Shown here: positions 16,546 to 25,997 of the stretch, piece by piece
Layout: each line of letters begins with the position of its first letter
Position numbering within the stretch: the stretch's first letter is position 1
NCBI GenBank assembly: GCA_964480725.1
Contig: CAYZQO010000027.1
Location: forward strand, 15,336-79,335
Direction: 5' to 3'
DNA: 64,000 bases
Origin: JAFGBI01 sp964480725
GTDB lineage: Bacteria; Myxococcota_A; Polyangia; Polyangiales; Polyangiaceae
Made by a program: the position numbers and the translations under genes
Notes under the pieces: generated by a model
The model's input: the letters and a program-made list of their open reading frames with translations, nothing else
Databases searched by the model: none
What the model was told of the DNA's origin: nothing

Positions 16546-19500
16546 ATGCTCGGAAGGGACCAGGCCCCGCGCCAGACCATCGCGGTCCTGATCGACTACC
16601 TCTCCTTCCTCGACGGGGGGTACGAGTCGGAGCTGCGACGGGCGCTGATCGACCGCATCGAGGCGCTCGACCTGGATCTGGTCCTGGCGTTCGGCGGGGC
16701 GATCGGGGATCCGAGCACGGCGGGGCACGACCGCATCTTCGAGCTGGTCGCGGGCGGCCCGGTGGACGGCGTGATCCTGCTGTCGACCTGCCTCGCCGCG
16801 CACGCCGGGGCCGACGGGGTCGCCCGGTTCGCCGAGCGGCTCCGCCGCGACCGGCCGCTGCCCATGTCGAGCATCGGCGTGGCGCTGCCCGGGATCCCGA
16901 GCGTGCTGGTCGACAACCGCCCGGGCATGGAGGCGGTGGTCGAGCATTTGATCCTGCGACACGGGCGGCGCCGGCTCGCGTTCCTCGGGGGAACCCCCGC
17001 AAACCCGGAGGCGAAGGAGCGACTGGGAGTGTACCGGGAGATGCTCGACCGGCACGGCCTCCCGTTCGATCCGGCGCTGGTGGAGCCCGGCTATTTCGTG
17101 AGCCGCTCGGGCGCGGCCGCGATGGAGACGATCCTCCGGCGCGGCGTCTCGTTCGACGCCGTGGTCGCCGCCAACGACTCCATGGCGTTCGGCGCCATGA
17201 CCACGCTGCGGCAGCACGGCCGGCGCATCCCTGACGACGTCCCCGTCACCGGCTTCGACGACCTCGCCCTCGCGCGGCTGAGCAACCCCGCGCTCACCAC
17301 CGTGGCGCAGCCCTTCACGCGCCTGGCCGAGGTCGCGATCGAGCGGGTCCGGGAGCAGCTCCTCGGGCGCTCGGTGCCGCTCGTGACCCGCGTCCCGGTG
17401 GAGTTCGTCGAGCGCCAGTCCTGCGGGTGCGCGAGTCGCCTCGCGAGCGACGAGCCAGCCCCTACCACCACGCCCGCCGGCTCCGCCGCCGCCCACCTGC
17501 GCGGCCGCGTGGCGGAGATCCGACGCCAGATCGCCCGCCACCTCCCCGACCCCTCCACCGACGGCGCGCGCGTCACGGATCGGCTGATCGAGGAGCTCGC
17601 CCCGGTCCTCGAGGCGCCCGACGCGCAGGGGCGCGCCTTCCTCGGTGTGGTGGAGGACCTGATCGCGGCGGCGAATCCGGAGGGAGAGGATCTCTCGGTC
17701 CTCGAGGCCGCCGTCGGGACGCTGCGCTGGGAGCTTCGCCCGTTCTGCACGCCCGCGCTCGAGGACCTCTGGCACGCGGCCCGGGACCGCCTCGATGCGG
17801 CGCGCAGCTGCCGCGACGTGAGCCGCCATTTCGCCCTCAACGAGGCCTACATGCGCTGGCTCGTCCTCGGCGACCGGATCTCGGCGAGCTACGATCTGTC
17901 AACGCTGAAGACCGCCCTGCTGGAGAGCCTGCCGGAGGTGGGGGTGAGGACCCTGTGCGTGTCGCGCCGGGTGGCGGGGAGCCCGGACGNNNNNNNNNNN
18001 NNNNNNNNNNNNNNNNNNNNNNNNNNNNNNNNNNNNNNNNNNNNNNNNNNNNNNNNNNNNNNNNNNNNNNNNNNNNNNNNNNNNNNNNNGAGGTGGGGGT
18101 GAGGACCCTGTGCGTGTCGCGCCGGGTGGCGGGGAGCCCGGACGAGCTCGAGCCCTACGTTTGCCTGGTCGAGGGCGCGCCCCCGGCGACACCGCCCGCT
18201 CGGTTCCGGGCCCCCCGGCTCGTCCCCCCTGGCTTCGACCTCGGCGACGGGCGCCACACGCGGCTGGCCTTCCCGCTCGTCTTCGACCAGCGCCTGCTGG
18301 GCGTGGTCGTCTTCGAGGACTCCCCGCACCTCGACAATGGTCAGATGCTGGCTCGCCAGATCAGCGCCGCGCTGGGCAACGTCGAGCTGTACGGGCGCGT
18401 GCTGGAGGAGACGCGAGCGCGGGAGCGCAGCGTCCAGGAGCGCATCGCCACCACGCAGCGCCTCGAGGCCCTGAGCGTCCTCGCGGGCGGCGTCGCTCAC
18501 GACCTGAACAATGCCCTGGGGCCGCTCGTCGCGTTGCCCGATCTGATGCTGACCTCCCTGGAGGACCTCGACTGCACGCCGGCGACCGCGCCGACGCTGC
18601 ACGAGGACATCGCGGCCATCAAGGCCGCGTCGCTCCGGGCGTCCCAGACCATCAAGGACCTGCTGACGCTCGGGCGCCAGGGCAAGACGGCGCGAGAGGC
18701 CCTCGATCTCGTGCGCACGGTCGCGAGCTGCCTGAACGGAGAGCCATTGCGCCACCTCCGGGCGCGCCACCCCGCGCTCGAGCTGGTGCTCGAGCTGCCG
18801 ACGGAGCCGGTGATCATCCGCGCCTCCGAGGCGCAGCTGATGCGCGCTGTCACCAACCTGATCCGCAACGCCTGCGACGCGCTGGCCGACGGCCGCGGCG
18901 CGGTCAAGGTCCGGGTGTCACGCATCCACCTGGCCGAGCCGCGAACCGGCTACGAGACGATCGCCGAGGGAAACTACGCCGTGTTGACCGTCGAGGACCA
19001 GGGGTCCGGCATCCCCCCCGAGGACGTGGCGCGGGTCTTCGAGCCGTTCTTCACCAGGAAGCGCGTCAACGACGAGAGCGGTTCGGGGCTCGGGCTATCC
19101 ATCGTGTACGGGGTCGTCAAGGAGCACGAGGGGTTCGTGGACGTGACGAGCGCGGTCGGCGAGGGGACCCGGTTCGCGCTGTACTTCCCCAGCGTCGATC
19201 GCCTGCCCCGCGCACGGAGCTCGCGCCCGCCCCCGCCCGAGGTCCGGGCCCGGATCCTGGTCGTCGACGACGAGCCGGTACAGCTCCGCACCTGCCGCCG
19301 TCTGCTCCTTCACCTCGGTCACGAGGTGGACGTCCTGCCCAGCGGGACGCAGGCGATCGAGGTCTTCGAGGCGGCGGCCCGGGCGGGGACGCGCCCCTAC
19401 GATCTGGTGATCCTGGACATGCTGCTCGGCGAGGGGCGAGACGGGCTCGAGGTGTTCGAGCAGCTCCGGCGCCACTGCCCCGAGCAGCGCGCCATCCTGG

Positions 19501-19691
19501 CCAGCGGCTACTCAACGGTCGAGCGCGCAGCCGCGGCCGTTCGGGATGGGCTCACCTGGCTCGCCAAGCCGTACACCCTGGACGTGCTCGGGCGTGCGGT
19601 GGGACGCGCGCTGCGCGGCCACTCCAGCACGGTGCCGCCCGCCTCCGGCGGCAAACGGCTCCCGATCGGCGGCGGCCACAGCGGGGAATGA
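16546..19691 (+). CDS. LacI-type ligand-sensing hybrid histidine kinase with receiver (interrupted by assembly gap)
   Basis: If the 100 N and one copy of the flanking 55-bp repeat are removed, the two halves join in frame as one 996-residue protein from ATG 16546; TTG 16525 or GTG 16534 are alternative starts. Residues of about 8-290 form a LacI/PBP1-like sugar-binding domain (FLGGTPANPEAKERL, VAANDSMAFGAM, VTGFDDLALARL) with no helix-turn-helix and no signal peptide. A helical linker and a GAF-like region follow. The HisKA domain has phospho-acceptor H600 (GGVAHDLNN), and the HATPase has NLIRNACDAL, DQGSGIPPED and GSGLGLSIVYG. A C-terminal receiver carries DD and phospho-acceptor D906 (VILDMLLG). 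It is a predicted cytoplasmic sensor of a small ligand; output genes are not evident. Confidence 0.85.
17935..18144. repeat. Identical 55-bp sequence on both sides of the scaffold gap
   Basis: Positions 17935-17989 and 18090-18144 are identical base for base and abut the N run on each side. This is the signature of two contig ends that overlap but were not merged. Deleting 155 bases restores one reading frame. Confidence 0.95.
17990..18089. other. Scaffold gap of exactly 100 N
   Basis: A fixed-length placeholder gap. The repeat on its flanks indicates that the true gap length is about minus 55 bases, so no sequence is missing. Confidence 0.95.
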
Positions 19692-19722
19692 ACCGACGGC
19701 TCACCAGCGCGGGCCAGCGCGC

Positions 19723-20076
19723 TCACCGCGGCGACTCGCCGTCGCTGCCCCGCAGCCAGACGACGATCTGCGCGACCTCGGCCTCCGTGAGCTTGCCCTC
19801 GAAGGAGGGCATCATCCCAGGGCCCGCCAGGGTGGCGGCGGCGATCTCGTCGTCGCTCATGGAGGCGATCCGCTTCTTGAGGTTCGGACCGCGCATCCCC
19901 CCGGTGGCGTCCGCGCCGTGACAGCGCGCGCAGTTCACCTCCCGCTTGAGCTGGCCGCCGAACAAGGCCGCGCCCGGCGAGTCCGCGTTCGCCTCCGGCG
20001 CCTGGCGGCCGGCGCAGCCCAGCGAAGCTCCTAGCAAGAGCAATCCGATCGTCCCCACCACGGCGAAACGCAGCAT
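19723..20076 (-). CDS. Cytochrome c lipoprotein (c555/cbb3-type small cytochrome)
   Basis: A 117-residue protein. The signal peptide ends in the lipobox LGC (Cys21). A single c-type haem site CARCH is at 49-53, and GMMPSF about 46 residues later supplies the axial Met. The final helix EAEVAQIVVWLRG is the usual C-terminal helix of small class I cytochromes. The ATG at 20076 places the signal correctly; the open frame to 20196 is ignored. It is a membrane-tethered periplasmic electron carrier. No oxidase or dehydrogenase partner is nearby. Confidence 0.88.
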   Translation of the reverse strand: MLRFAVVGTIGLLLLGASLGCAGRQAPEANADSPGAALFGGQLKREVNCARCHGADATGGMRGPNLKKRIASMSDDEIAAATLAGPGMMPSFEGKLTEAEVAQIVVWLRGSDGESPR

Positions 20077-20501
20077 GGGGGCAGCGTAGGGAGGGGAGCG
20101 GCGGACGGCAAGCGGCCGCCGGCGGGGCGCCGAACGGCCCCAGGTCGGGCCCGTCGCAGCCGTGAATCGGCCCCCAGCGCTGGATGCCACGAGCACCGAT
20201 GCATGGTCCGCCCATGGGAGCCAGGTGCTGGATCGGAGCGCTGGCCGCCTCTGCGCCCGGCAGCGAGGCGGAGCTGGTCGATGCCTCGAGCCCCAAGAGG
20301 GGACAGCTCCTCCTGGTGCGCTGCGGCCGCCCGGACCCCGGAGCGTCGAGGTTCGTCAGCAGCGCGCGCCGGGCGCTCGGTGGCCCGCGGTGACGCCCTG
20401 AGCGGCGGCGACGGCGCACGGCGCGACGCCCCGAAGTGGGACCCGGCATCGAACCGGCCAGTTTCGGGGTAGGATCGCCCTCCCCCTCCGAGCACCTCCC
20501 C
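20077..20501. other. Divergent intergenic region between cytochrome c and beta-CASP genes
   Basis: About 425 bases. Short open frames are present on both strands, for example a 69-codon frame from 20184, but none has a ribosome binding site or recognisable similarity. A -10-like TAGGAT at 20470-20475 lies 26 bases before the beta-CASP start. Confidence 0.4.
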
Positions 20502-21899
20502 ATGACCCTATCGTTGACCTTCCTCGGCGCAGCCAAGAACGTGACCGGCTCGCGCCATCTGGTCGAGGCGAACGGCACCCGCGTCCTGGTCGACTGCGGA
20601 CTGTTCCAGGAGCGCGAGAACGCCGCCCACAACTTTGAGCCGTTCGCGGTGCCGCCGTCCAGCATCGACGCCGTGCTGCTGACCCACGCGCACATCGATC
20701 ACGTCGGCTGGCTGCCGCGGCTGGTGCGCCAGGGCTTCCGTGGCCCAACGCACTGCTCGCGGGCGACCGCCGAGATCGTCCCGGTGGTGCTCGCCGACTC
20801 CGCCCGCCTGCAGGCGGAGGACATCGCCTTCAAGCGCAAGCGCCACGCGCGCGAGGGGCGGCAGCCCGCCCGTCCCGTGGAGCCGATGTACGAGGAGGAG
20901 GACGTCGAGCAGACCTGCCGCGCCCTGCACGGGGTCCCGTTCGGCGTCGCGCGACAGGTGGCGCCCGGCTTCCGCGCCACCTTCCTGCCCGCGGGGCACA
21001 TCCTCGGCGCGAGCATGATCCTGCTCGAGCACGAGCCCACCGGGCGCCGGCTGCTCTTCTCGGGGGACCTGGGGCGGGACGATCGCCCGCTGGTCCCGGA
21101 TCCGGCGTCCCCACCCGCGGCGGACCTCGTCGTCATCGAGTCCACCTATGGAGATCGGGTCCACGACGACAGCGTCGACGTGAAGACGCAGCTCGCCGAG
21201 GCGCTCAACGCCGCCGTCGCGCGCGGCGGCTCGGTCCTGGTCCCCGGCTTCGCCGTGGAGCGCGCCCAGGAGCTGCTCTACTACCTGCAGGAGCTGCGCG
21301 AGGCCGGCCGCGTCCCCAAGATCCCGGTGTTCCTCGACAGCCCGATGGCGGTGCGAATGCTCGAGGCGTTCGAGCATCACCCGGAGGCGCTCGACGCGGC
21401 GGCGCAGGGCCGCGTCGCCCGGCGCGGCACCCCCTTCAGCCTGCCGGAGCTGGTGCTCTGCGCGTCCCGCACGGACTCGAAGCGCATCAACGACCACCGT
21501 GGCCCGGCCGTGATCATCGCCGGCTCGGGGATGTGCACCGGCGGCCGCATCAAGCATCACCTCTCGATCCACCTCGACAACGAGCGTTCCACCCTGCTCT
21601 TCATCGGCTACCAGGCCTCGGGCACGCTGGGACGGCAGCTCCTCGAAGGCGCGCGCGAGGTGCGCCTGTTCGGCGGTCGCCGGGAGGTTCGCCTGGAGGT
21701 CCGGCAGATCCACGGCTTCTCCGGCCATGGCGACCAGAACGAGCTCGTCGCCTGGCTGGGCAAGACGCCGGGCGGCCCGCGACGGGTGGCGGTCGTGCAC
21801 GGGGGCGCGCAGGTGACCGGGCGGTTCGCGAGCCTGGTCTCGGACCGCTTCGGCTGCGACGTGGTGGTTCCGGACTTCGCCGCGCGAATCGCGATCTAG
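20502..21899 (+). CDS. Metallo-beta-lactamase/beta-CASP RNA-processing exonuclease
   Basis: A 465-residue protein of the CPSF-73/RNase J-like beta-CASP family. The zinc site is THAHIDHVGWLPRL at about 57-70. Further metal and beta-CASP motifs follow: FSGDLGRDDRPL, ESTYGDR, VPGFAVERAQELLYYL, the SGMCTGGRIKHHL turn (motif B), and HGFSGHGDQNELVAW with motif C His. It is expected to cleave RNA endo- or exonucleolytically. The ATG at 20502 gives the canonical N-terminus LSLTFLGAAKNVTGS. A -10-like TAGGAT lies 26 bases upstream, implying a short leader. Confidence 0.92.
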   Translation: MTLSLTFLGAAKNVTGSRHLVEANGTRVLVDCGLFQERENAAHNFEPFAVPPSSIDAVLLTHAHIDHVGWLPRLVRQGFRGPTHCSRATAEIVPVVLADSARLQAEDIAFKRKRHAREGRQPARPVEPMYEEEDVEQTCRALHGVPFGVARQVAPGFRATFLPAGHILGASMILLEHEPTGRRLLFSGDLGRDDRPLVPDPASPPAADLVVIESTYGDRVHDDSVDVKTQLAEALNAAVARGGSVLVPGFAVERAQELLYYLQELREAGRVPKIPVFLDSPMAVRMLEAFEHHPEALDAAAQGRVARRGTPFSLPELVLCASRTDSKRINDHRGPAVIIAGSGMCTGGRIKHHLSIHLDNERSTLLFIGYQASGTLGRQLLEGAREVRLFGGRREVRLEVRQIHGFSGHGDQNELVAWLGKTPGGPRRVAVVHGGAQVTGRFASLVSDRFGCDVVVPDFAARIAI

Positions 21900-22004
21900 C
21901 GCTCCCCTGCCGGCCGTTCGCGCGCGAAGCCCGGAGCCGCGCCTCGCTTCGGACCGTGGCCCGGACGCAGCGGTCGACCGCTGCGCCGCGCTGGCCCCGC
22001 GTGG

Positions 22005-22010
22005 TAGGGT
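22005..22010 (+). promoter_or_regulatory. Candidate -10 element, near-leaderless start
   Basis: TAGGGT lies only 7 bases before the GTG start at 22018, so transcription would begin at or next to the start codon. No clear -35 was seen. Similar TAG(G)NT hexamers precede the genes at 16546, 20502 and 28762. Confidence 0.25.
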
Positions 22011-22017
22011 CCGCGCG

Positions 22018-22662
22018 GTGTTTGGCCTGTGGAAACGGCGCCGCCCGCAGGTGGGGACCGAGGATCGGATCTACTCGCGCCGGGCGCGTGCCGACCGGGC
22101 CCTGCTGGATGAGGCGACGGAGGGCGCGGCCCCCACCCTCGTTGCCTCGTTCTTCCCCGCCTCGCTCCGGCGCGTGGAGCAGGCCCTCGTCGAGCGCGGC
22201 GTGCCGACCTCGACCCTGACCGCCCGGGCGCGGCCGTCCCTGCCCCTGCCGCCCAACGCCGGGCCGTGGCTGCTCGACGCGAACCAGCTCACGCTCGACG
22301 TCGGGCTCCCGACTTGGCTCGAGCGCGCGGAGGTCGCGCTCCGGATCCTCTTCATCGAGCACTTCCCGCTGGCGCGCGCCGAGGCCGCCGCGCTCGGCGT
22401 GATCGAGGAGATCGGCGCGACGCACCCGCACCAGGTGCGGTTCTTCGTGGGGCTGGACGACCCGATGATGATGGCCTTCGGCGGCGAGCGGATCATCGCC
22501 CTCATGGAGCGGATGGGGATGGCCCCCGACGAGGTCATCTCCCACCCCATGGTGAGCCAGGCCGTGGTCACCGCCCAGCGGAAGCTGGAGCGACGCCTCG
22601 GCGCCGCGCAGCCCGCCGACTCCGACGCGGAGTGGTTCCGGCTCAACGCTCGCGGAGACTGA
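22018..22662 (+). CDS. SecA nucleotide-binding-domain-2-like protein without motor core
   Basis: A 214-residue protein that lines up with only the second nucleotide-binding fold of SecA. APTLVASFFPASLRRVEQAL resembles the SecA segment before LLKRRGI. VRFFVGLDDPMMMAFGGERI resembles the SecA SRFFLSLEDDLMRLFGSDRI region. LMERMGMAPDEVISHPMV and AVVTAQRKLERRLG match the SecA LMDRLGMEEGEPIEH and AQKKVE helix. NBD1 with its Walker A, the preprotein-binding domain and the zinc-binding tail are absent. The start is GTG. It may be a SecA-derived accessory protein of unknown role. The similarity is by eye but extends over several ordered motifs. Confidence 0.65.
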   Translation: MFGLWKRRRPQVGTEDRIYSRRARADRALLDEATEGAAPTLVASFFPASLRRVEQALVERGVPTSTLTARARPSLPLPPNAGPWLLDANQLTLDVGLPTWLERAEVALRILFIEHFPLARAEAAALGVIEEIGATHPHQVRFFVGLDDPMMMAFGGERIIALMERMGMAPDEVISHPMVSQAVVTAQRKLERRLGAAQPADSDAEWFRLNARGD

Positions 22663-22742
22663 GAGGCGTTCCGCAACGGCGCCACCAGCGTCCGCGTCGC
22701 AAGCGCGTGGCCCTCCCGGCCGGGAGGGTGTACGAGGCGCGC

Positions 22743-23552
22743 ATGGACCGCGCCTTCCGTGACAAGGTCGTGCTGATCACCGGGGCGAGCGCGGGGATCG
22801 GGCGGGCGCTCGCCCGAGAGGCGAGCGCGGTCGGGGCGCGGGTCGTGCTCGCGGCGCGGCGCGCCGATCGGCTCGACGCCCTCGCCCAAGAGCTCGGCCG
22901 GGACCGAGCGCTCGCGGTCCCCTGCGACGTCACCGTGGACGCGGAGGTCGAGCGCGCCGTCGCTGCCGCGCACGCCTTCGGTCCGATCGACGTGCTGGTG
23001 GCGAACGCCGGGTTCGGCGTCAGCGGCGCGCTCGAGGAGCTCACCGTGGCGGACTATCAGCGCCAGCTCGACACCAACGTCCTCGGGGTGATCCGCTGCA
23101 TCCGCGCGGCGCTCCCCGATCTACGGCGGACGCGGGGCGTGATCGGTATCGTGGGGTCGGCAAACGGCTACGTGGGGCTCCCCGGCCATTCCGCCTACTG
23201 CGCCAGCAAATTCGCCGTGCGGGGGCTCGCCGACAGCCTGCGCGCGGAGCTCGCCGCGCAGCAGATCCACGTCACCCACCTGACCCCCGGCTTCATCGCC
23301 ACCGAGTTTCGCCACGTCGATCGCGACGGCGAGTACCAGCCCACCCGCGCCGACCCGATCCCGCGCTGGGCGCAGCTCTCGGCCGAGCGCGCCGCGCGCC
23401 GGATGCTCCGGGCGCTCGCACACCGGCGCCGTGAGGCGGTGATCACCACCCACGCCAAGCTCGGCGTCTCCCTCGCCCGCTGCTGCCCGAGCTTGACCGC
23501 CGCCACCCTGCGACGTCTGGCCCCCTGGATCCGGCGCGTGGACAGCGCCTGA
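22743..23552 (+). CDS. Classical short-chain dehydrogenase/reductase
   Basis: A 269-residue protein with the TGASAGIGRALA cofactor loop (14-25), NAGFGVSG after strand 4, a catalytic Ser in VGSANGYVG, and YCASKFAVRG (YxxxK). The AARR after strand 2 suggests NADP preference. The C-terminal extension includes RRMLRALAHRRREAVIT, as in membrane-associated fatty-acyl/steroid-type SDRs of the DltE/YqjQ group. Substrate unknown. The ATG at 22743 is preceded by GGGAGG-like bases; GTG 22728 would add five residues. Confidence 0.87.
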   Translation: MDRAFRDKVVLITGASAGIGRALAREASAVGARVVLAARRADRLDALAQELGRDRALAVPCDVTVDAEVERAVAAAHAFGPIDVLVANAGFGVSGALEELTVADYQRQLDTNVLGVIRCIRAALPDLRRTRGVIGIVGSANGYVGLPGHSAYCASKFAVRGLADSLRAELAAQQIHVTHLTPGFIATEFRHVDRDGEYQPTRADPIPRWAQLSAERAARRMLRALAHRRREAVITTHAKLGVSLARCCPSLTAATLRRLAPWIRRVDSA

Positions 23553-23577
23553 CGTTCGCCGCGACGCGAGCTCAGGC
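23547..23577. terminator. Inverted repeat spanning both convergent stop codons (weak)
   Basis: GCCTGA (23547-23552, ending in the SDR stop) pairs with TCAGGC (23572-23577, the complement of the DUF1704 stop). The stem is only 6 bp with a 19-nt loop. It could be chance, but the arrangement repeats at other convergent pairs here. Confidence 0.3.
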
Positions 23578-24684
23578 CCCGGCGGCGCCGAGCGTTGCCC
23601 CGCGGCCGAACTCGAGGTGGGACGGCGGCGGACCCAGCGCCGCGAGCAACGGCACGGCACCGATCGCGATCCGACCGCGACGCAGCCAGGGCTCGGGATC
23701 GGAGCCCGATCGCCGCGCCGCCTCGTAGCGGAGGAGCGCTGGCAGGTACACGATCTCCCTGCCGAGCCCAGCCCCGCGATCGAGGCGCAGCGCGAGCTCG
23801 ACCGCCTCGCGCGCCGTCGCGCCAAAACCGCGGAGCCGGCGCCCGAGCTCGACGAAGCTGGCGCCCCCACGGAGCGCGAGCGCCCCGAGGTGGCGGAGCG
23901 CGAGCTCGCGGCGCCGCTGGCCGTCGAAGCCGGGCGTCGCGGCCTCCAGCGCCACCGCCCGCCCCTCCTCGTCGTCGCCGCCGCCCGCCGTGCCGACGCG
24001 GAAGAGCCCGAGCGGCTCCGCGCGTGCGCGAAGGCGCGGGAGCAGGTGTCCCTCCAGCTCGTGCGCCAGGAGACGGGAGACGTCGCCGGCCCCGAGCGCG
24101 ACGCCCGCGCGAACGCGGACGACCCGCTCTCCGACCCCCACCGTGCTGGCCAGATCGCGGGACACCTCGACCCGCACGGGCAGCCGGCGTCGCCCGATCT
24201 CGGCGCGGAGCGCGGCGACGAGGCTGGTCGGCGAGCGCTCGTCGTCGGAGCGCACGGTCGGCTGATCGCGCGAGGGGAGGACCGCGCGGACCCAGGCTTC
24301 GGCGAGGCGCGCCGCCCGCTCGCCCGCTGGCCCCGTCGGCGACGGGAACCGAGCCGCGGCGGCGGCCCGCGCCCGGGGCGTCCCGGGCCGCGCGGCGATC
24401 GCCGCCTCCAGCGCCAGCTCGTGCGCCCGCGCCGCGTGGAGGACGCCCCAGGGCCCCGCGCCGGCGAGCGCCGCCGCGAGCTCAGCCAGCCGTCGCTCGA
24501 GCGACTCGAGCGACGGGCTCGGCGCGAGCTCGTACTGGGGCGCGAGCTCGCGCCCCGCCTCCCACGCCGCCACCAGCCGCTCCCGCTCCGAAGCGAGCCC
24601 GCGCGGGCGGCAACGGTCGAGCAACGCCACGCGCAGCTCCGCCCCCGCGAGCGCGCCCGTGAGCGCCGCGAGGGCCACGGTCAT
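23572..24684 (-). CDS. DUF1704 (MATCAP/TIGR02421-like) zinc peptidase
   Basis: A 370-residue protein. The motif H208-E-L-E-G-H213 is the HExxxH metal site of the DUF1704 family, which includes microtubule tyrosine carboxypeptidases of animals and bacterial QEGLA-type proteins. Downstream helices (GLGREIVYLPALLRYEAARR) match the family's GREIAYLRGF-like region. The N-terminal 150 residues are Ala/Arg-rich helices, more degenerate than usual. It starts inside the stop codon of the phoH-like gene (ATGA), so the two are co-translated. The bacterial substrate is unknown. Confidence 0.75.
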   Translation of the reverse strand: MTVALAALTGALAGAELRVALLDRCRPRGLASERERLVAAWEAGRELAPQYELAPSPSLESLERRLAELAAALAGAGPWGVLHAARAHELALEAAIAARPGTPRARAAAAARFPSPTGPAGERAARLAEAWVRAVLPSRDQPTVRSDDERSPTSLVAALRAEIGRRRLPVRVEVSRDLASTVGVGERVVRVRAGVALGAGDVSRLLAHELEGHLLPRLRARAEPLGLFRVGTAGGGDDEEGRAVALEAATPGFDGQRRRELALRHLGALALRGGASFVELGRRLRGFGATAREAVELALRLDRGAGLGREIVYLPALLRYEAARRSGSDPEPWLRRGRIAIGAVPLLAALGPPPSHLEFGRGATLGAAGA

Positions 24685-25997
24685 AGCTTGTTGGCGGCAA
24701 TGTTCGCGAGCTCGCTGCGCTCGCCCTTGCTGAGCAGGAGGTGCCCGACCAGGGGCTCGCCGCGCAGGCGGTCGGCGGTCACCGTGAGGCCGTTGCTCGC
24801 GCTGTCGACGTAGGGGTTGTCGATCTGGAACGGATCCCCCGTGAGCACGATCTTGGCGCCCTCGCCGCAGCGCGTGATGATCGTCTTCACCTCGTGCGGG
24901 GTGAGGTTCTGGGCCTCGTCCACGATCACGTACTGCTGCGGGAGGCTCCGCCCACGGATGTAGGTGAGCGGCTCGACCTGGAGCTGCCCGCTCTCGAACA
25001 GCTCGTCGAAGCCACGGATCCCCCGGCGCTTGGCGCCCCCACTCACCAGCAAGAACTCGAGGTTGTCGAAGATCGGTTGCATCCAGGGGTCCAGCTTCTC
25101 CTCGATGCTTCCCGGCAGGTAGCCGAGGTCGCGGCCCATGGGCATCACGGGCCGGCTCACCAGTAGCCGCGAGTAGGTGCCGTCCTCGGCCGTGCGCTTG
25201 AGCCCGGCGGCGAGGGCGAGCAACGTCTTGCCCGTTCCCGCCTTGCCGACCACGGTGACCAGCCGGACCGAATCGTCGAGCAGCAGATCGAGCGTGAACG
25301 ACTGCTCCTTGTTGCGGGGGCGGATCCCCATCACGCCCTCGCGCGGCACCTTCAGCGCCCGGATGTCGCCCTTGTCGGCGTGGAAGCGCCCGAGCCCGCT
25401 CCGGGGGCGCGGACTGTCGTCGCGCAGCACGACCGAGACGTTGGCGTAGAGCTTCTCACCCGCCGGCGGCTCGACGGCGCCGGACTCGAAGAACTGATCG
25501 AACGCCGCGGCGGGGACCACCACCTCGACGATCCCAGTGTCGAGGTGATCGATGTCGACCGCCTGGTTCTCGTAGGCCTCGGTGGCGAGCCCGAGCGCAT
25601 CGGCGCGGATGCGGAGGTTCACGTCCATGGTCACGAAGATCGTCGGCACCCCGGGCGACTGGTCGCGCACCTCGATCGCCGTCTGCAGGATCGCGTGGTC
25701 GCCGGAGCCCGGGTTGAGGGCGATGGCGATCTCCTTGCGCTCCCGCGGTACGTACACGCGCAGTAGCCCCCCTTCCCCGATCTTGACGCCCGTCGAGAGC
25801 GAGCCGAGCGCCCGCTGGGTGTCGAGCAGCCGCGTCACCGTGCGCGCGTTGCGACCGCGCTCGGTGGCCTCCCGCTTGAAGGTGTCGATCTCCTCGAGCA
25901 CGTAAATGGGGATGATGAGATCGTTGTCCTCGAACTTCAGGATCGCGTGGGGGTCGTGGAGCAGGACGTTGGTGTCGAGGACGTAGTTCTTCTTCAT
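24681..25997 (-). CDS. PIN-PhoH protein (PhoH2/YlaK-type RNA helicase-nuclease)
   Basis: A 438-residue protein. The N-terminal PIN nuclease domain (1-150) carries acidic residues in VLDTNVLLHD, EEIDTFKRE, GSGDHAIL and MDVNLRIRA. The C-terminal PhoH ATPase (about 220-438) has Walker A GKAGTGKT at 251-258, VSRPVMPMGRDLGYLPG, Walker B VIVDEAQN and LTGDPFQIDNPY. This two-domain form acts as an ATP-dependent RNA-unwinding nuclease in characterised PhoH2 proteins. The ATG at 25997 opens directly into the PIN domain. Coupled downstream to the DUF1704 gene. Confidence 0.92.
   Translation of the reverse strand: MKKNYVLDTNVLLHDPHAILKFEDNDLIIPIYVLEEIDTFKREATERGRNARTVTRLLDTQRALGSLSTGVKIGEGGLLRVYVPRERKEIAIALNPGSGDHAILQTAIEVRDQSPGVPTIFVTMDVNLRIRADALGLATEAYENQAVDIDHLDTGIVEVVVPAAAFDQFFESGAVEPPAGEKLYANVSVVLRDDSPRPRSGLGRFHADKGDIRALKVPREGVMGIRPRNKEQSFTLDLLLDDSVRLVTVVGKAGTGKTLLALAAGLKRTAEDGTYSRLLVSRPVMPMGRDLGYLPGSIEEKLDPWMQPIFDNLEFLLVSGGAKRRGIRGFDELFESGQLQVEPLTYIRGRSLPQQYVIVDEAQNLTPHEVKTIITRCGEGAKIVLTGDPFQIDNPYVDSASNGLTVTADRLRGEPLVGHLLLSKGERSELANIAANKL

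Noticed and set aside
20184..20393. 69-codon open frame between the cytochrome and beta-CASP genes
   Set aside because: No ribosome binding site, no recognisable motif, and similar frames exist on the other strand.
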